Under the pieces are notes generated by a model. It saw nothing but the letters and a program-made list of their open reading frames with translations. It searched no databases and had not been told where the DNA came from. Both the position numbers and the translations under genes were made by a program. Shown one piece after another: positions 12,184 to 20,090 of a DNA stretch of 64,000 nucleotides (its first letter is position 1; every line of letters starts with the position of its first letter). Source of the DNA: Erwinia sp. 198 (GTDB lineage Bacteria; Pseudomonadota; Gammaproteobacteria; Enterobacterales; Enterobacteriaceae); assembly GCF_003937915.1 (NCBI RefSeq), contig NZ_RHUM01000007.1, positions 62,001 to 126,000 of the forward strand, in the 5' to 3' direction.

Positions 12184-12756
12184 TCATACTAAATGTGTCG
12201 GGGAGTGGAATACGGGTAGCCATCGATCCGGCTGAAACAAACATGAAGGTTGATTTAAGGAACAAAGAAGAAAAGTGAAGCATTGTCTCCGGGGGAATAA
12301 TGTTGCCGCTCTTTCAGATGAAAGCGGGGCGGTGAATTTCGTTGTCCTTCCTGAAACGACCTGGTTATTTTCCGCTCTTATCGCTACCGACAGGCCATCC
12401 ACACCAGGACGGAAGCGCTGGCTGTTTTCCGAAGATGCACCGGTAGTAACAGTAACGGCGGTTTCTACTGATTTGATATGGCTAATGATGCGGGAGTCAG
12501 GTCTGGTACAGGTAATATTCATCGCGATCGTATCTGATGCCTTATCGATAGCGCTTTCTTTAATTATATCGCCAGAATTAAATAACAGCGATGCTGCGTG
12601 GCTGATTGCATAACCGGTACAGCTTACGCTGACGATGTTATTCCATGGTAAAAAGGAGATGTTATAATTCCGCGCCTCCTTATTTAACCCTGTTGCAAAA
12701 TAACCTGAATACCCCCCGTTAAAAATTAGCCTGGCGCCATCGGTAACTAAAAATAC
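12184..12756 (-). pseudogene. Open frame without start; possible relic of a fimbrial-type surface subunit
   Basis: On the minus strand 190 codons are open between an upstream stop (12757-12759) and a stop at 12184, without a convincing start or ribosome-binding site at the upstream end. The translation contains FNGGYSGYFATGLNK, then VSVSCTGYAI, and later MNITCTRPDSRII and a Gly-rich segment. Paired cysteines in beta-strand-like surroundings and the pattern MNITCT resemble the pilin domain of chaperone-usher subunits. The last 40 residues do not look like a normal C-terminus, suggesting a frameshift near 12290. The identification rests on pattern only. The AT-rich setting fits an acquired, decayed gene. 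Confidence 0.3.
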
Positions 12757-12759
12757 TTA

Positions 12760-13169
12760 GGTATTTGAGAATTAACTCCTTGTTAAGGTAGTGCTTGTTA
12801 CAGGTAAAAATATCTTCAGCATAATTTATGCCGATAAACGATGTTCCGGATGAACGTCGTTATATCACCGGGTTAAGTTGGTATAACGCTCGTTCCGAAA
12901 GGGGGCAAAGAAAAAAAGAAACCTCTACATTTCTATTGCTTTCTGTATATTGATTTTTTAATTTATATTCTGGATTATTTAATTAAAAATCCGCATGCTT
13001 TTATTATATATTATTTAATTAAATGGTAATTTAGCTTATGGTTACCTGAGCAGTGCAAATGAATAACAACAGGGCACTGACGCGTTCAGGAAAGAACAGG
13101 CTATTTGTTTAGCACCTGTTCAGACAGAGAAGGAATTTTCTGCGGGGTAAAGAGGTCGGCAGGACACTG
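12760..13169. other. AT-rich non-coding interval
   Basis: About 400 bases of strongly AT-rich DNA with no supported gene. Runs such as TTATTTAATTAAA around 12975-13020 are the kind of DNA bound by H-NS, but no specific site is recognised. Confidence 0.5.
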
Positions 13170-13203
13170 AAAAACGTGCCGACACGCAAAGCGCATCGGC
13201 ACG
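13170..13203 (-). terminator. Terminator of the ghrB/kgu operon
   Basis: Read on the minus strand, CGTGCCGA and TCGGCACG form the outer stem, with an inner stem including G-U pairs, followed by TTTTT. It lies just after the ghrB stop codon. Confidence 0.8.
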
Positions 13204-13208
13204 GAAAA

Positions 13209-14183
13209 TTATTTTGCTATTTCAGGATTAACGCAGTTCTTTTCCACTTTACCGTTCAGCGCGGCAATCAGATTTTCCACCGCGTCTTTTGCCATGCCGT
13301 AACGGGTTTCATGCGTCGCAGAGCCAATATGCGGCAGCGCTACCACGTTAGGCAGCGTCAGCAAAGGCGAATCCTTTGGCAACGGTTCTTTCTCAAATAC
13401 GTCCAGGCCGGCGGCGTGGATAGTGCCCTCTTTCAGCGCGGCGATCAGCGCTTCTTCATCGATAACCGGGCCGCGTCCGGCATTGATCAGCACGGCGGAA
13501 GGCTTCATTTTCGCCAGCTCTTCGCGGCCGATCAGGTGGTGCGTCTGTTCAGTCAGCGGCAGGCTGATGCACAGGAAATCGGCTTCTTTAAGCAGCGTAT
13601 CCAGATCGCAGTATTGCGCGTCGAAACGCTGCTCCGCCTCTTCATGGTGCTTACGGGCGTTGTAAAGGATCGGCATACTGAAGCCCAGATGCGCCCGCTG
13701 CGCCAGCGCCAGTCCGATACGGCCCATGCCCAGGATGCCCATTTTTTTGTGGTGCACGTCGATGCCGAACCAGTCTGCGCCGATGCTGCCCTGCCACTCG
13801 CCTTTTTTTACGCGTTCGGCAGATTCCACCACGCGGCGCGCGCTGGTCAGCACCAGCGCCATCATGGTATCGGCGACGGTTTCCGTCAGCACGGTCGGGG
13901 TGTGCATCAACAGCACGCCACGTTCGCTCAGCGCGGGAATATCAAAGTTGTCCACGCCCACGGAAACGGAGGAGGCCACGCGCAGCTTCGGCGCTTTTTT
14001 CAGGAACTCGGCGTCCACTTTGCCGCCGGAGCCTAAAATGCCTTCGGCCTGCCGGAAGGCCTCCGCGTGTTGGCTAAGGGTTTCCGGGGTCAGGCCGTTA
14101 ATTTCGGTAACGTTAAAATGCTCGTCGAGCTGCGAACGCAGATCCTGCGGCAACTTCTTATACAGCACCACGGATGGTTTCAT
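13209..14183 (-). CDS. ghrB: 2-ketogluconate/glyoxylate-hydroxypyruvate reductase (GhrB/TkrA)
   Basis: This is a D-isomer-specific 2-hydroxyacid dehydrogenase of 324 residues, the same length as E. coli GhrB, which reduces glyoxylate, hydroxypyruvate and 2-ketogluconate with NADPH. The nucleotide-binding motif [12 protein letters not shown] is near residue 153; catalytic Arg, Glu and His are in [23 protein letters not shown] and [11 protein letters not shown]. In this place it is the last gene of a 2-ketogluconate cluster, where it would convert 2-ketogluconate to gluconate, so the name tkrA would fit as well. A 47-bp gap with a hairpin separates it from the transporter gene. Confidence 0.92.
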   Translation of the reverse strand: MKPSVVLYKKLPQDLRSQLDEHFNVTEINGLTPETLSQHAEAFRQAEGILGSGGKVDAEFLKKAPKLRVASSVSVGVDNFDIPALSERGVLLMHTPTVLTETVADTMMALVLTSARRVVESAERVKKGEWQGSIGADWFGIDVHHKKMGILGMGRIGLALAQRAHLGFSMPILYNARKHHEEAEQRFDAQYCDLDTLLKEADFLCISLPLTEQTHHLIGREELAKMKPSAVLINAGRGPVIDEEALIAALKEGTIHAAGLDVFEKEPLPKDSPLLTLPNVVALPHIGSATHETRYGMAKDAVENLIAALNGKVEKNCVNPEIAK

Positions 14184-14205
14184 GCTTGTCTCCCTGTTTC
14201 TTTAA

Positions 14206-14229
14206 GGTGCGGGCCAGGCGGCCCGCACC
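14206..14229 (-). other. Intercistronic hairpin between kguT and ghrB
   Basis: GGTGCGGGCC pairs perfectly with GGCCCGCACC around AGGC. Only two T follow on the minus strand, so partial termination or mRNA stabilisation within the operon is more likely than full termination. Confidence 0.65.
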
Positions 14230-14230
14230 G

Positions 14231-15514
14231 TTAAGCGTGTTTAGCGCCATGCGGCATCGGGGGTTGCTTATTGGCTGCTGGCTTTACGATCAGCGTCAGC
14301 CAGACCGAGATAAGCAGTGATACCCCCATAAAGATATACGAAGCGGAAGGGCTGCCCGTCGCGCCGTTCAGATAACCCACGACCCAGGAGCCCAGGAAAG
14401 AGCCGAGCGCGCCCATGGCGTTAATCAGCGCCATGGCGCCACCCGCCACGTTACGCGGCAGCATTTCCGGGATAATGGCGAAGAACGGGCCATAAGGCGC
14501 GTACATCGCGGCGCCTGCCACCACCAGCAGGCTGAACGACAGCCAGAAATTATTCGCTCCTACAAGATATGAACCTAAAAACGCCAGCGCGCCAATCAAC
14601 AGCAGCGGCCAGACAAAGAGTTTACGGTTTTGCAGCTTGTCGGAAGCCCAGGAAGCCAGGATCATCGCCACGGTGGCGGCCAGGTAAGGCACCGCAGAGA
14701 GCCAGCCCGCTTCCACCATGCCCATCTGCATCCCGTTGCGCAGGATAGAAGGCAGCCACAGCACAAAGCCATAGACGCCGATGCTCCAGGTAAAGTACTG
14801 AACGCAAAGGATGACGACGTTACGCGAGCGGAACGCCTCGCTGTAATTGCGCACCGCCTTGATGTTTTCCTGCTCTTTTTGCAGCTGCGCCGCCAGCGCT
14901 GCTTTTTCCTCTTCGCTCAGCCATTTCGCCTGGGCAGGCTTATCCTGCACCATAAACCACCAGGCCACGGCCCAGATCACCGCCGGAATGCCCTCAAAAA
15001 TAAACATTTCGCGCCAGCCGAAGGCGTTGATCAGATAGCCGGAAACCACGGACATCCATAGCACCGTTACCGGGTTGCCCAGGATCAGGAAGGTATTGGC
15101 GCGGGAGCGTTCCGACTTGGTGAACCAGTTGCTGATATAAATCAGCATGGCCGGCATCACGGCCGCTTCCACCACGCCCAGCACAAAGCGGATGGCCGCC
15201 AGCATCGGAATGTTACTGACTATGCCGGTCAGCGAGGCGCAAATGCCCCACAGCACCAGGCAGACGAAAACCAGTTTTTTTACGCTGCGGCGTTCGGCGT
15301 ACACCGCGCCGGGGATCTGGAAAAAGAAATAGCCCAGAAAGAACAGGGCGCCCAGCAGCGACGACATGCCGTGCGTGATGCCCAGATCCTCATTGATGCC
15401 GGCGGCCGAGGCAAAGCTGAAATTGGCCCTGTCGAGATATGCCAGACTGTAGGTGATAAACACGATGGGCATGATATACCACCAGCGTTTAGGCGCGATT
15501 GTCTGCTTGTTCAT
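14231..15514 (-). CDS. kguT: MFS 2-ketogluconate transporter
   Basis: This 427-residue inner-membrane protein of the major facilitator superfamily (anion:cation symporter family) has about 12 membrane segments with a charged central loop (DKPAQAKWLSEEEKAALAAQ). The N-terminal YIMPIVFITYSLAYLDRAN and the A-motif-like ERRSVKK are typical of hexuronate/2-ketogluconate carriers. Placement between the kinase/epimerase pair and the reductase, plus the PtxS-like operator upstream of the cluster, makes 2-ketogluconate the likely substrate; this is inferred from context. AGAGGAAG precedes the ATG. A 103-bp gap separates it from kguK. Confidence 0.8.
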   Translation of the reverse strand: MNKQTIAPKRWWYIMPIVFITYSLAYLDRANFSFASAAGINEDLGITHGMSSLLGALFFLGYFFFQIPGAVYAERRSVKKLVFVCLVLWGICASLTGIVSNIPMLAAIRFVLGVVEAAVMPAMLIYISNWFTKSERSRANTFLILGNPVTVLWMSVVSGYLINAFGWREMFIFEGIPAVIWAVAWWFMVQDKPAQAKWLSEEEKAALAAQLQKEQENIKAVRNYSEAFRSRNVVILCVQYFTWSIGVYGFVLWLPSILRNGMQMGMVEAGWLSAVPYLAATVAMILASWASDKLQNRKLFVWPLLLIGALAFLGSYLVGANNFWLSFSLLVVAGAAMYAPYGPFFAIIPEMLPRNVAGGAMALINAMGALGSFLGSWVVGYLNGATGSPSASYIFMGVSLLISVWLTLIVKPAANKQPPMPHGAKHA

Positions 15515-15617
15515 CGTCTGCTTCCTCTGTTGGAGGTGGCCGCACTCTACGTTGTAGGGTGGGTGCGGCTCATTATGGTTCGGTTAGAAGCCTGGTCCGG
15601 TTCGTGTCGCCCGCTGC

Positions 15618-16571
15618 TTAGAAATCGCCGAGCGTTTCGCGCGTGGGTAAGCCTTCGCTGTCGCCGCTGACCTGGATAGCCAGCGAGCCAATGCGGTTGC
15701 CGCGCTTAATCGCCTGCGGCAGGGTTTTCCCTTCCAACAGCGCGCTGATCACGCCGACAGCAAAGCCGTCGCCCGCGCCAACGGTATCCACCACGTTAGC
15801 GGTTCTGATCGCGTCGACCCGGCCTTTTTCGCCTTCGGCGGTTTTATACCAGGCGCCTTCGCAGCCCGTTTTAATAATGACCGCTTTAACGCCCATCGCC
15901 AGATAAAAATCGGCGATCGCTTCCGGCTGGTCGTAGCCGGTCAGGATTTTGCCTTCGCTGATGCCCGGTAAAACCCAGTCGGCAAAGCCGGCCAGCGCGT
16001 TGAGCTGGGTAGCCATTTCGCGCTCGCTTGACCAGAGCACGGGACGCAGGTTCGGATCGAAGGAGAGGGTTTTGCCCATCCGCTTCATCTCCTGCGCTGC
16101 ATGTTTCGACAGCGCCAGCGAGCTGTCGGAGATGGCCGCCGCCACGCCGCTCAGGTGCAGGTGGCGCGCTGCGCCAAAATAGTCGCGGTTAAAATCCTCG
16201 ACCGACAGATGGCTGGCCGCAGAGCCTTTACGGAAATATTCCACCAGCGGATCGGAGCCGTCTTCCACGCGGGATTTCAGCTGGAAACCGGTAGGATAGC
16301 GAGCATCGGTGGTCACCTGGCGGCTGTCGACGCCCTCTTTTTCCAGCTGCTGGCGCGTAAAGCGGCCGAAAGAATCATCGCCAACGCGGCTGACCCAGCC
16401 TACCTTCAGGCCCAGGCGAGCCAAACCGATAGCCACGTTCAGCTCAGCCCCGGCGATACGTTTGGTAAAATGCTCCGCCGCCGCCAGATCGCCGGTGTCG
16501 CTGGCGATAAACATCGCCATTGCTTCGCCGATCGTTACCGCATCCAGCGTCCCGTTTTCATGAAGGGTCAT
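15618..16571 (-). CDS. kguK: 2-ketogluconate kinase (PfkB family)
   Basis: This 317-residue ribokinase/PfkB-family sugar kinase has the signature DTVGAGDGFAVGV near residue 255, with the catalytic aspartate in GAGDGF, and an N-terminal GEAMAMF substrate motif. The family includes 2-keto-3-deoxygluconate kinase, but neighbours kguE, a 2-ketogluconate-type transporter and reductase make 2-ketogluconate to 2-keto-6-phosphogluconate the likely reaction, as in the Pseudomonas kgu cluster. It is separated from kguE by three bases and so is translationally coupled. Cytoplasmic. The exact substrate is inferred from context. Confidence 0.82.
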   Translation of the reverse strand: MTLHENGTLDAVTIGEAMAMFIASDTGDLAAAEHFTKRIAGAELNVAIGLARLGLKVGWVSRVGDDSFGRFTRQQLEKEGVDSRQVTTDARYPTGFQLKSRVEDGSDPLVEYFRKGSAASHLSVEDFNRDYFGAARHLHLSGVAAAISDSSLALSKHAAQEMKRMGKTLSFDPNLRPVLWSSEREMATQLNALAGFADWVLPGISEGKILTGYDQPEAIADFYLAMGVKAVIIKTGCEGAWYKTAEGEKGRVDAIRTANVVDTVGAGDGFAVGVISALLEGKTLPQAIKRGNRIGSLAIQVSGDSEGLPTRETLGDF

Positions 16572-16574
16572 GAT

Positions 16575-17303
16575 TTATACCTCTCGCAGCAAATCTACAT
16601 AGTGACGGGTGACGGCCACCAGGTCGCCGCCTTCCAGCGGGAACTCAATGCCTCGCGGCACGTCGGCGGGCAGCAGCGCCAGCGTTTTCCGCCACAGATT
16701 ATCAGCTTCGTCCAGCGCGATGGCGCGCCAGCCGTCAGCGGTCGACGCGGCGGCTTTGACGTGCACGTAGCTGACGAAAGACGCCAGCTTTTCCGCTGCC
16801 CGGATGGGGTCATCGCCCACCCATAGCCAGTTGCCCATATCAAACGTCATCCCCACAGGCGCGTCGTCAGAAAAATAGCCGTTGAGCGCGGCGAGCGTGC
16901 CGCAGTTGGTCTGATCGTTTTCCACCACCAGCGTTAACGGCAGCCCGTCGCGCAGCGGCGAGCCGTCAGAGCCGGGCTGATAGTGGCCTAATGAATATTT
17001 TATCAGGCGGGCATTTAACTGCTGCGCCTCGTTGAGGTGGCTTGCCAGCCGGGGATTCAGCGCGCCGTCTTCAGTATAAAGCGCTTCCGGTACCGAGTAG
17101 AACGCCGTCAGTCCGGCATCGCCGATCGCCTTGCCCAAAGCGGGCAGCTGCTGGATTTCCGCTTCGCTGAACAGCTCGCGGCGGATCTCAATGCCGTCTG
17201 CGCCGGCAGCGGCGACAATCGGCACCACGGCCCGCTGACCGCCGAGTTCGCCGATCCGATCGCGGCCATAGGCGGCGGTCACTACAATAATTTCAGGTTT
17301 CAT
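16575..17303 (-). CDS. kguE: KguE-type sugar-phosphate isomerase/epimerase
   Basis: This is a 242-residue TIM-barrel protein of the AP-endonuclease-2/xylose-isomerase-like superfamily. Visible features are the N-terminal EIIVVTAAYGRDRIGELGG, a metal-ligand-type Glu in EIRRELFSE, VVENDQT in the middle, and TFDMGNWLWVGDDP and YVHVKAA towards the end, each carrying likely metal or substrate residues. It matches the first gene of the Pseudomonas 2-ketogluconate operon (kguE); its exact role is not firmly known. It is the first gene of the minus-strand operon here, with CGGAGGAAAAG before the ATG and a palindromic operator 44 bp upstream. Confidence 0.8.
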   Translation of the reverse strand: MKPEIIVVTAAYGRDRIGELGGQRAVVPIVAAAGADGIEIRRELFSEAEIQQLPALGKAIGDAGLTAFYSVPEALYTEDGALNPRLASHLNEAQQLNARLIKYSLGHYQPGSDGSPLRDGLPLTLVVENDQTNCGTLAALNGYFSDDAPVGMTFDMGNWLWVGDDPIRAAEKLASFVSYVHVKAAASTADGWRAIALDEADNLWRKTLALLPADVPRGIEFPLEGGDLVAVTRHYVDLLREV

Positions 17304-17346
17304 CTTTTCCTCCGGGCGGTGGCCCTGACGTTACAAAAACGTTAAC

Positions 17347-17360
17347 TGGAACCGGTTCCA
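17347..17360. promoter_or_regulatory. PtxS/KguR-type operator
   Basis: TGGAACCGGTTCCA is a perfect 14-bp palindrome 44 bp upstream of kguE. It differs only at symmetric positions from the published PtxS operator TGAAACCGGTTTCA. The adjacent LacI-type regulator is the likely ligand-responsive binder. Confidence 0.82.
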
Positions 17361-17492
17361 ACCGAAAGGGGCGGAGCGCGGTTTTATGATCGCGCTCACG
17401 ATGTGGACAATTATTTGGAAATTTACTGGAAAAGCGTCAGAACGAAGCGGGGCGGGCCGACCGCTGCGTTATTTCGGTGAAAAGAAGAGAAA

Positions 17493-18515
17493 TCAGGCGA
17501 ATTTCGTGGAACCGCGGATAATCAACTCGCCGGAGTAAAGCTGCTCGCACGGCGGCGCTTCGTCACCTTCAATACGGCGGATAACCTGTTCAAGCGCCGC
17601 GTAGCCAATCTGCCACGTAGGCTGTTTCAGCGTGGTGATGCCGCCGCCCGCCAGTTCCGACCAGACCAGCTCGTCAAAGCCCAGCAGCCCTAAATCTTCC
17701 CCCCAGCGCAGATCCAGACGTTTGAAGCTGCGCGCGATTTGCAGCGTCAGCGCGCCATTAACAGCCAATACGGCACAACGCTGGTGGCGATGGCGCTGAT
17801 AAAAATCCTGCAGGATGCCATCCAGTCGCGCGCCGTCGTTTAACGCCACTTCGGCCTGTTCGGCCTCGCGCTGCGGATGCTGCGCCATCGTTTCCCGGAA
17901 CGCCTTGAGGCGCTCGTGGCGGGTATTGACGGTGCCTAGTGGCTCGGTGACAAACAGAATGGCGTCAAAGGCTTCTTCAAGCAGATGCGTGGTAACCTGC
18001 GCGGCGGCCTCGTGGTTGTTCAGCCCTACCACGTCGCAGGCGAAATCAGGGATCTTACGGTCAATCAGCACCATCGGCAGCAGCGACTGCTGGAGGTGAC
18101 TCAGTGCCTCCTCGCGCATTCCCACGGCGTTAACCACGATCCCTTCCACCTGATAGCTGCTGAGCAGGTTCAGGTAGTGCTGCTCCTGGTCCACCTCGTT
18201 ATTGGTGTTGCACATCAGCAGCGTAAAGCCCTGCGCGCGGCAGGCCGCCTCAATGCCGCACATCACATCAACGGAGTAAGGATTGGTGATGTCCGCGATA
18301 ATCAGGCCGATTAAGCGGGTGCGTCCGCGCTTCAGACCGCGTGCCATCTGGCTGGGCCGATAGTTCAGTTCGGCAATGGCGGTTTCGATACGCTGCTTTA
18401 AATCGGCGGAAAGGAGATGCTGCTCGCCGTTGAGATAGCGAGAAACGCTGGTTTTGCCCGTATGGGCTTTTCTGGCAACGTCGCTGATTGTCGCGCGTGC
18501 GGCCTTGCGGTTCAT
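17493..18515 (-). CDS. LacI-family regulator of the 2-ketogluconate cluster (PtxS-like)
   Basis: This 340-residue LacI/GalR repressor begins MNRKAARATISDVARKAHT, with the helix-turn-helix in the first 25 residues and the hinge helix RPSQMARGLK near 60. The ligand-binding domain follows (GLIIADITNPYSVDVMCG; LLGFDELVWSELAGGGITTL). The start at 18515 has AAGGA eight bases before; the longer frame upstream would add 39 non-homologous residues. It resembles PtxS, the 2-ketogluconate-responsive repressor of Pseudomonas, and a PtxS-type palindrome lies between this gene and kguE. It is co-oriented with the operon but separated by about 190 bp, so it may be transcribed on its own. Confidence 0.85.
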   Translation of the reverse strand: MNRKAARATISDVARKAHTGKTSVSRYLNGEQHLLSADLKQRIETAIAELNYRPSQMARGLKRGRTRLIGLIIADITNPYSVDVMCGIEAACRAQGFTLLMCNTNNEVDQEQHYLNLLSSYQVEGIVVNAVGMREEALSHLQQSLLPMVLIDRKIPDFACDVVGLNNHEAAAQVTTHLLEEAFDAILFVTEPLGTVNTRHERLKAFRETMAQHPQREAEQAEVALNDGARLDGILQDFYQRHRHQRCAVLAVNGALTLQIARSFKRLDLRWGEDLGLLGFDELVWSELAGGGITTLKQPTWQIGYAALEQVIRRIEGDEAPPCEQLYSGELIIRGSTKFA

Positions 18516-18656
18516 AGCGATCCTTGAACGAGTAAAAATGAAAGCAGCCATCACGAACTTAAATCTTAAGATAGCGGGTAATGGCGGAAAGCGGATCCGG
18601 CCATCATAAAGCATAAGGGCGGTCTCGCCCACAGTCAGGCGGTTGGGCAGGGAAAC

Positions 18657-18679
18657 AGCCGGACAAAGATTGTCCGGCT
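18657..18679. terminator. Hairpin terminator after yiaD
   Basis: AGCCGGACAA pairs perfectly with TTGTCCGGCT around AGA, just after the yiaD stop codon. On the minus strand it is followed by GTTTCCC, a weak T-run. Confidence 0.7.
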
Positions 18680-18686
18680 GGCGGGA

Positions 18687-19349
18687 TTACTGCAGCGGGC
18701 TGAGGGTGATTTCCACGCGACGGTTCTGCGCTTTGCCTTCGGCCGTGCTGTTGGTCGCGACCGGATTGTCCGGGCCCATGCCGCCGGTGCGAATGCGATT
18801 GGTCGCCACGCCCTGGGTAATCAGCGAGCTGGCTACGCTATCGGCGCGCTGCTGCGACAGGTTCATGTTTAGCTGGCGGCTGCCGGTGCTGTCGGTATAG
18901 CCGATAATGTTAACGGCGGTTTTTGGATATTCTTTCAGCACCATCGCCACGCCGGTCAGCGTGTTGGCGCCCGCAGGCTTCAGCGAGCTGCTGCTGCTGT
19001 CGAAAGTGACGCTGTTCGGCATGTTCAGCACGATATTATTGCCTTCACGCGTCACGCTGACGCCGGTACCGCGCATTTTTTCACGCAGTTTGGTTTCCTG
19101 CACGTCCATATAATAGCCCGCGCCACCGCCCAGCGCCGCGCCTGCCGCTGCGCCAATCAGCGCGCCTTTGCCGCGATCTTTTTTGGAGGAGGAGAGCACG
19201 CCGACGCCTGCGCCCAGCGCGGCGCCCAGGCCCGCGCCGATACCGGCTTTACCCGCCTGGCGTTCGCCGGTGTAAGGATTGGTGGTGCAGCCCGACAGGG
19301 CGATGGTACCGCTCAAAACCAGAGCAAGAGTAACAAAACGTTTTTTCAT
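18687..19349 (-). CDS. yiaD: OmpA-family lipoprotein YiaD
   Basis: This 220-residue outer-membrane lipoprotein is nearly identical in plan to E. coli YiaD (219 aa), a multicopy suppressor of bamB defects. The signal peptide ends in the lipobox ALSGC with Cys21. A glycine-zipper segment (AGIGAGLGAALGAGVG and ALIGAAAGAALGGGAG) follows at about 37-83. The OmpA-like peptidoglycan-binding domain covers roughly 105-218, with VNIIGYTDSTGS, NLSQQRADSVASSL and AQNRRVEITLSPLQ. In E. coli yiaD neighbours ghrB; here the kgu genes lie between them. Confidence 0.95.
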   Translation of the reverse strand: MKKRFVTLALVLSGTIALSGCTTNPYTGERQAGKAGIGAGLGAALGAGVGVLSSSKKDRGKGALIGAAAGAALGGGAGYYMDVQETKLREKMRGTGVSVTREGNNIVLNMPNSVTFDSSSSSLKPAGANTLTGVAMVLKEYPKTAVNIIGYTDSTGSRQLNMNLSQQRADSVASSLITQGVATNRIRTGGMGPDNPVATNSTAEGKAQNRRVEITLSPLQ

Positions 19350-19459
19350 GGATAGCGTTTCCTGAACAGCAGCTGGCGAAAATAGCCTGAAAAGAAGCGA
19401 TTATGCCGACCCCACGCCGAAAAAAAACCGTGTTGTCTTCCTAAATTTGTAAAGAGACG

Positions 19460-20023
19460 CTACCTGAGGTTATCCGGATGACAGAAACAGCTGGTCGTGT
19501 GATCGCTAATCAGCCCGCAGGCCTGCATAAACGAATAACAGGTGGTGGTGCCGACGAATTTAAAACCGCGCTTTTTTAGCGCCTTAGAAAGGGCATCGGA
19601 AACGGCGCTGAAGGTTGGCGCAGCGCGATAATCGCTGTAGCGGTGGATTTGCGGCTGGCGATCGACAAACTGCCAGATAAAATCGGCGAAGGCCTCGCCC
19701 TGCACCGCCATCGCCAGCAGCGCGCGCGCGTTGGCGACGATAGCAGAAAGTTTGCCGCGATGGCGGATCAGTCCGCTGTCCAGCATCAGCCGATCGAGGT
19801 CGCTTTCCGTCATCAACGCCACCTGCTCAGGATCGAAACCGTAGAAAGCCCGACGGTAGTTTTCCCGTTTTTTTAAAACGGTCAGCCAGGAAAGGCCCGC
19901 CATCTGACCTTCCAGGCACAGCATTTCAAACAGCGCCCGCGCGTCGGTAATCGGCACGCCCCATTCCGTATCATGATAGGCCAGATAGATCGGATCCTGA
20001 GTCACCCAACCGCAACGCTGCAT
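19460..20023 (-). CDS. tag: 3-methyladenine DNA glycosylase I
   Basis: Tag is the constitutive cytoplasmic glycosylase that removes 3-methyladenine from alkylated DNA. The 187 residues equal the E. coli length. Zinc-binding residues are visible as Cys4 (MQRCGW), His17 (AYHDTEWG) and the C-terminal HTTSCFCH pair. ETW-type active-site residues lie in DTEWGVP, and the conserved SALKKRGFKFVGTTTCYSFMQA-like block appears before the zinc site. It is a single gene with a short gap from yiaD downstream and an MFS transporter upstream. Confidence 0.95.
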   Translation of the reverse strand: MQRCGWVTQDPIYLAYHDTEWGVPITDARALFEMLCLEGQMAGLSWLTVLKKRENYRRAFYGFDPEQVALMTESDLDRLMLDSGLIRHRGKLSAIVANARALLAMAVQGEAFADFIWQFVDRQPQIHRYSDYRAAPTFSAVSDALSKALKKRGFKFVGTTTCYSFMQACGLISDHTTSCFCHPDNLR

Positions 20024-20090
20024 AAGTAAAGTTCCTTATTTGAATTGATTAAAAAACCGGGCGACGGATCCCCTGCGTTTTATCCGGCGT

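Noticed and set aside
12275-12613. Plus-strand 112-codon frame in the AT-rich interval
   Set aside because: No ribosome-binding site or recognisable motif; the minus-strand frame there is longer and more protein-like.
13176-14036. A 286-codon open frame antisense to ghrB
   Set aside because: Fully inside ghrB, which matches its family along its whole length; low-complexity, His/Arg-rich translation.
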